From Bacteroidales bacterium UBA6401 (GTDB taxonomy: Bacteria > Bacteroidota > Bacteroidia > Bacteroidales > UBA932), in NCBI GenBank assembly GCA_002438635.1, contig DJPX01000012.1, positions 1 to 10,878 on the forward strand: a stretch of DNA of 10,878 nt. Direction: 5' to 3'. Every line of letters begins with the position of its first letter. The first letter of the stretch is position 1. This document shows positions 7,689-10,878 of this stretch, one piece after another. The notes below the pieces were generated by a model. The model did not search any database and was not told the DNA's origin. It worked only from the letters and a program-made list of their open reading frames with translations. Made by a program: the position numbers and the translations under genes.

Positions 7689-8377
7689 TGCAGAAATAGA
7701 CATACAGGAATATAGGTTATCTCTATTTTACTCATAAAACTCAGGATACTGCCATTGAAATACCCCGATGTGGCTTTAACATCGGGGTATTCCATATACC
7801 TATCAATAAAGCGTACCAATGTATTCTTGCTTACACCACAGATTCTTACCACTTGGATTTGTGAAATACCATTACTCATCAATTCCATCTTGCCAAACAG
7901 CTTATGTTTTTCCAAAGCAGTACGGCTACCCATAGGTCTTCCGAGACGCACCTCATCCACTCTCTTTTTCGCCAAAGCCTCCTTCGTCCTTAGTTTTATC
8001 AGATTTCTCTCAATTTCTGCTGACAACCCAAAAGCAAATGCCAAGACCTTGCTCTGAATATCCTCACCTAACCGGTAGCTATCTTTAATCGTCCAGACCC
8101 TGTACTCCTTTGTCATACAGATATTAAAAATCTCCATAATCATAAATAGATTCCTCCCAAGTCTTGACAGCTCCGCACAGATAATCAGATCATCTTTCTT
8201 CTCTCTTTTAAGAAGCACAGCCAACTATCTCTTGTTGTAAGCCTTCGTTCCACTAATTGTCTCCTCAATCCAGCCGTCAATGGAAATATCATTCTTCTTA
8301 CAAAAATTATTAATTTCGAACCGCTGGTTCTCAATAGTATGCTTGTCGCTGCTGGCCCTAATGTAACCATAATTCAT
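7685..8377 (-). pseudogene. Serine recombinase (resolvase/invertase family), interrupted by an amber codon
   Basis: The minus-strand frame starts at ATG 8377 (MNYGYIRASSDKHT) and runs 230 codons to TAA at 7685-7687. Ser9 in YIRAS is the catalytic serine that would attack DNA. Further family signatures are ELSRLGRN, YRLGEDIQSKVLAFAFGLSA, EIERNL..LRTKEALA and a C-terminal helix-turn-helix (GISQIQVVRICGVSKNTLVRFI). Codon 51 is TAG (8225-8227) where relatives have Gln (KRQL), separating the catalytic N-terminus from the rest, so the gene is probably dead unless suppressed. Restart at TTG 8224 would lack Ser9. The last ~30 codons after the HTH are unlike a usual C-terminus and contain a long hairpin (7759-7791), suggesting that the original 3' end was replaced. 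Such enzymes invert or excise DNA. Confidence 0.85.
7759..7791. repeat. 13-bp inverted repeat with 7-nt loop
   Basis: AATACCCCGATGT (7759-7771) pairs perfectly with ACATCGGGGTATT (7779-7791) around a 7-base loop (GGCTTTA). It lies in the aberrant 3' part of the recombinase pseudogene. There is no T-tract on either side, so it is not a standard terminator; it may be a transposon end, a recombination site or a folded RNA 3' structure. Confidence 0.75.
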
Positions 8378-8486
8378 GTTGACTTGTTATTAAACCGTTA
8401 TCAACATCTGTATTTAACAACAATAATACATTATAAAATCCCTCACAAATTACTACCTTTGTGAGTATTAAGTCATAACGAACAAT
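8378..8486 (+). promoter_or_regulatory. Intergenic promoter region with operator-like inverted repeat over the -7 box
   Basis: TACCTTTG at 8454-8461 is an exact match to the Bacteroidetes -7 element TAnnTTTG, 25 bp before the ATG at 8487. A perfect inverted repeat, CTCACAAA (8442-8449) / TTTGTGAG (8458-8465) with an 8-bp spacer, overlaps it, placing a dimeric regulator exactly where it would block RNA polymerase. The encoded protein ends in a winged helix, so autorepression is a reasonable guess. The upstream half is AT-rich and I see no clear -33 TTTG at the usual distance. No Shine-Dalgarno precedes ATG 8487. Confidence 0.6.
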
Positions 8487-9956
8487 ATGGAACTGAAAGA
8501 CCTTATAGGAGAGGCGACAGCCTATGACAAGAAAGAAAGGCTTGAAGTCAGCAGACCAAAGAGCTGGCTCAAGAGCGTTTCTGCATTTGCGAACGGCAAT
8601 GGCGGGACATTGGTATTCGGCATCAGCGATGATGAACGGATAGTCGGACTTGTCGATGCCGAAAGCGACTCCGAGGTTATCAGCGAATGCGTCAAGACCA
8701 AACTCGACCCGGTTCCGGATATTCATCTGGAATTCAAAGAGATTGACGGAAAGAAACTAATCCTGCTGCACGTCAAAGCAGGAAGCGAAACACCATATTA
8801 CTACATCGGCGACAAACAGCGTCTGGCATACATTCGCATCGGCAATGAGTCCGTTGTCGCAGACCGTCTTCAGTTGAAGGCTTTGGTGCTGAAAGGCTCA
8901 GGACGGACTTATGATGCGCTCCCGTCGCCATACAAGTTCACGGATATGGCCTTCACCCAGCTGCGTTCTGCCTGCTACAAGAGACTTCACCGCTCATTCG
9001 AAGACAGCGAGTTCACATCTTGGGGCATAATCGACGAAAATGGTGCGCTTACCAATGCCGGAGCATTGCTCGCCGACGACTCCCCTATTCGCCAGTCACG
9101 AATCTTCTGCACTCGTTGGAATGGTCTCACGATGACAAGCGGACTCGGCGAGGCTCTTGACGATGCCGAACTGGAAGGCAGCGTCATCGGCCAGCTGCAA
9201 GATGCCTTCGCATTCATCCGCAACAATTCACACAAGCGCTGGTGGAAAGAGTCCGATCACCACGAGGAACTTCCGGACTATCCGGAAAGAGCCGTGACGG
9301 AGGTCATCTGCAACGCCATCATTCACCGTGACTACCAGGAACTCGGCAGCGAGATCCACATTGACATCTACGACGACCGAATGGAAGTATATTCACCCGG
9401 CGGAATGATTGATGGCCGCCTGATTCAGCAGTTGAATCCGCTTTCAGTCCCGTCCAAACGTCGCAATCCCCTCCTCGCCGACTTCTTCAGCCGCCTCGAC
9501 CTTATGGAGCGCCGCGGCAGCGGAATGAAGAAAATCCTCGGTGAATATGTCCGATTTGAGTCCTTGAAGGAATACCACGCCCCAGAGTTCACTTCCAATG
9601 CCAGCGAGTTCCACGTGACCCTCTGGAATCTCAACTACGGCACCGATGTCGTAAAAGATGCCGCTAATGACACCACCGATGTCACAAAAGAGTTCGTAAA
9701 AGGGTTCGTAAAAGAACCACCACAGTTCACAAAAGAGTTCGTAAAAGCCCAAAGACGCATATACAAGTTAATCTCAACGAACCCCCAAATCAACATCACG
9801 GCTATCGCGGAGAATTTAGGGGTATCTACCAGACAAGTCCAGAAGTACTTGAGAAGGCTCACTGAATTACAGTTGATCGCCCGTGAAGGTGGACGTAAAA
9901 ACGGCATCTGGAAGATTCTCGACAAAGACTACGACGACTTCTTTGAACGGATATAA
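8487..9956 (+). CDS. Schlafen AlbA_2 domain / GHKL-like ATPase / winged-helix protein (COG2865-type putative regulator)
   Basis: 489 aa, about the usual length for this family. Residues about 10-125 form the AlbA_2 (Schlafen-type, PF04326) domain: E20, then SVSAFANGNGGTLVFGISDD (30-49). The middle (about 145-380) is the ATP-binding part related to GHKL folds: TEVICNAIIHRDY (271-283, with the E...N pair Glu272/Asn276), YSPGG (302-306) and ERRGSGMKKI (341-350). A Lys/Thr-rich linker with repeated TKEFVK (400-420) leads to a winged helix (about 421-478) with a clear recognition segment (AIAENLGVSTRQVQKYL). Members are annotated as transcriptional regulators or ATP-binding proteins and are common in defence islands; target and mechanism are unknown. 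It is GC-richer (31 of 60 at 9361-9420) than the RM operon, so it probably has a separate history. It has its own promoter; the next gene follows after 59 bp. Confidence 0.88.
   Translation: MELKDLIGEATAYDKKERLEVSRPKSWLKSVSAFANGNGGTLVFGISDDERIVGLVDAESDSEVISECVKTKLDPVPDIHLEFKEIDGKKLILLHVKAGSETPYYYIGDKQRLAYIRIGNESVVADRLQLKALVLKGSGRTYDALPSPYKFTDMAFTQLRSACYKRLHRSFEDSEFTSWGIIDENGALTNAGALLADDSPIRQSRIFCTRWNGLTMTSGLGEALDDAELEGSVIGQLQDAFAFIRNNSHKRWWKESDHHEELPDYPERAVTEVICNAIIHRDYQELGSEIHIDIYDDRMEVYSPGGMIDGRLIQQLNPLSVPSKRRNPLLADFFSRLDLMERRGSGMKKILGEYVRFESLKEYHAPEFTSNASEFHVTLWNLNYGTDVVKDAANDTTDVTKEFVKGFVKEPPQFTKEFVKAQRRIYKLISTNPQINITAIAENLGVSTRQVQKYLRRLTELQLIAREGGRKNGIWKILDKDYDDFFERI
9683..9747 (+). repeat. 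Short direct repeats encoding TKEFVK in the linker of the Schlafen-type protein
   Basis: The same 20 bases (9683-9702 and 9728-9747) occur 45 bp apart, exactly 15 codons, each encoding TKEFVK in frame. A third partial copy (TTCGTAAAAG at 9705-9714) encodes FVK between them. All lie in the flexible linker between the ATPase part and the winged helix, where in-frame gain or loss of units would only change linker length. Confidence 0.8.
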
Positions 9957-10015
9957 CACAGAATCTTATTTGCAAAGTAAATCCGTTAACACTATAAATC
10001 CTCTTTAGTCTCAAA

Positions 10016-10753
10016 ATGGAATTCATTGCTCTTATAGCGTTAATTATCCTTGTCGTTTTACTTCTCCACCTCCTGCCCTCAAAAGGCAAAGTCGGAGAAA
10101 AGCGAGTAGCCTCCATCCTGAAAAAACTGCCCGAAGGCAGCTACAAAGTCATCAATGACCTTCTGTTCTCAAGCAACGGCTACAGCACGCAAATAGACCA
10201 TATCGTAATATCCATATATGGCATCTTCGTAATCGAGACAAAATTCTATCAAGGATGGATTTATGGAGGCGAGAACAGCGAATACTGGACACAGAACATT
10301 TACGGCAATAAATACCAGCTCCGTAATCCAATTCATCAGAATCAGGGACACATCCGGGCATTGAGATTCCTCCTGAAAGACTACGGGAATATCCCCTACA
10401 TCTCAATCGTCGCATTCTCAAGACAGGCAAGCCTCGGCATAGATGCTCACACTCCGGTAATATACTGGGATCAGATTCCCCGAATAATCAATCAGTTCGA
10501 GGTCAGAATCCTCTCCGAAAGCCAGATACAGAGCATCTATAACATCCTGCTCGCAAACAACGTAGAAGACAAAACCGCCAAGAAGCTGCACATCTCCAAC
10601 GTCCGTCACAACGAGCTCAAGCGTGACATAGCCGTTGCCAACGGCTATTGTCCGCTATGCGGAGGCACATTGACACTACGTCATGGCAAATATGGCAAAT
10701 TCTACGGCTGTTCAAACTATCCCCACTGCAAATACACCACACCATATAGCTAA
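10016..10753 (+). CDS. Membrane-anchored NERD-domain nuclease-like protein with topoisomerase-type zinc finger
   Basis: 245 aa. Residues 2-20 (FIALIALIILVVLLLHLL) form a single N-terminal membrane segment. The NERD domain (PF08378) covers about 25-135: GEKRV with Glu28, STQIDHIVIS with Asp61, IYGIFVIETK with Glu74 and Lys76, WTQN, and NPIHQNQGHI with Gln108, the usual PD-(D/E)XK-like residue set. A C-terminal zinc ribbon of the topoisomerase I type (zf-C4_Topoisom) uses Cys212, Cys215, Cys232 and Cys238 (CPLCGG...GKFYGCSNYPHC). All predicted catalytic and metal residues are present. A DNA-processing role at the membrane is inferred from the domains; no substrate is known. It starts 59 bp after the Schlafen-type gene, and I see no distinct promoter in the gap, so the two may be co-transcribed. 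ATG 10016 places the membrane helix at the very N-terminus. Confidence 0.88.
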   Translation: MEFIALIALIILVVLLLHLLPSKGKVGEKRVASILKKLPEGSYKVINDLLFSSNGYSTQIDHIVISIYGIFVIETKFYQGWIYGGENSEYWTQNIYGNKYQLRNPIHQNQGHIRALRFLLKDYGNIPYISIVAFSRQASLGIDAHTPVIYWDQIPRIINQFEVRILSESQIQSIYNILLANNVEDKTAKKLHISNVRHNELKRDIAVANGYCPLCGGTLTLRHGKYGKFYGCSNYPHCKYTTPYS

Positions 10754-10757
10754 AAAC

Positions 10758-10819
10758 GCCCATAAAGCCATCTGCCATTTCCGCTACCGCTCCAACGCCA
10801 TAAGGCTTTCCTGATGGGC
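10758..10819. repeat. Imperfect long-loop inverted repeat downstream of the NERD gene
   Basis: GCCCAT+AAAGCC (10758-10769) can pair with GGCTTT (10804-10809) and ATGGGC (10814-10819), leaving a 4-nt bulge and a loop of about 34 bases. There is no T-tract, so it is not a clear terminator. The rest of 10754-10878 shows no gene I can support. Confidence 0.35.
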
Positions 10820-10878
10820 AGAAAAGTATCAGCCGACTTCCTCCCGTCAATCCTCCGCCAATTCAAGTTAATAGTGCA

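Noticed and set aside
7755..8057. Plus-strand 100-codon ORF
   Set aside because: Antisense shadow of the recombinase; no start signal or protein-like motif.
8185..8370. Minus-strand ORF beginning MVTLGPAATS
   Set aside because: It is an out-of-frame reading of the recombinase N-terminus; the true frame from 8377 gives YIRAS and the other family motifs.
336..8377. Whole region using a TAG-to-sense genetic code (as in some gut phages)
   Set aside because: TAG ends the gene at 181-183, which otherwise would read through its terminator, and TAG followed by TGA ends the McrB-like gene, leaving the next start 8 bp later. The genes look chromosomal, not phage-like.
9444..9752. Minus-strand ORFs under the Schlafen-type gene
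   Set aside because: The repetitive FYELF-like sequence is the complement of the TKEFVK repeats; it is a shadow.
10617..10850. Minus-strand 77-codon ORF at the right edge
   Set aside because: Mostly antisense to the NERD zinc finger, with no family features or promoter.

Overview
The window looks like a defence island from a Bacteroidales-type genome (Bacteroides/Prevotella/Alistipes relatives). The clues are a TAnnTTTG-type -7 promoter element in front of the gene at 8487, the near absence of Shine-Dalgarno sequences, an Rpn-type nuclease tail and a Bacteroides-style short serine recombinase. TAG is an ordinary stop here: it ends the gene before the terminator at 219-251, and it is followed directly by TGA after the McrB-like gene. 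I cannot name the species.

Left edge (1-335): the 3' end of an Rpn/PD-(D/E)XK 'transposase-like' nuclease gene, a strong rho-independent terminator, and an unusual leader holding a good GGAGG ribosome-binding site and two tiny reading frames.

Core (336-7569): a compact five-gene, same-strand, AT-rich operon. It holds a C5-cytosine DNA methyltransferase; a McrB-like AAA+ motor protein overlapping it by ATGA; a LlaJI/McrC-family PD-(D/E)XK nuclease; an AIPR-family protein; and an uncharacterised 226-aa protein built from two copies of one ~88-residue domain. The first three make a LlaJI/BsuMI-style restriction-modification system, in which an NTP-driven McrB-like subunit powers a McrC-like nuclease against DNA lacking the cognate methylation. 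The last two are accessory genes of unknown mechanism. The methyltransferase has an in-frame TAG at codon 3, and no standard start codon lies between it and motif I. The apparently intact nuclease pair therefore sits next to a methylase that, as read, cannot be made in functional form.

Right of the core (7570-8377): minus-strand wreckage. It contains a short stretch resembling the start of a TOTE-type primase/helicase, and a serine recombinase with an amber codon at position 51. The operon ends almost exactly where the primase-like remnant is cut off, so this is a plausible right-hand junction of the cassette.

Right edge (8378-10878): GC-richer, older-looking genes. A Bacteroidetes promoter overlapped by a perfect 8-bp inverted repeat drives a Schlafen/AlbA_2-GHKL-winged-helix protein. 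This is followed by a membrane-anchored NERD nuclease-like protein with a topoisomerase-type zinc finger, and 125 bp with no gene.
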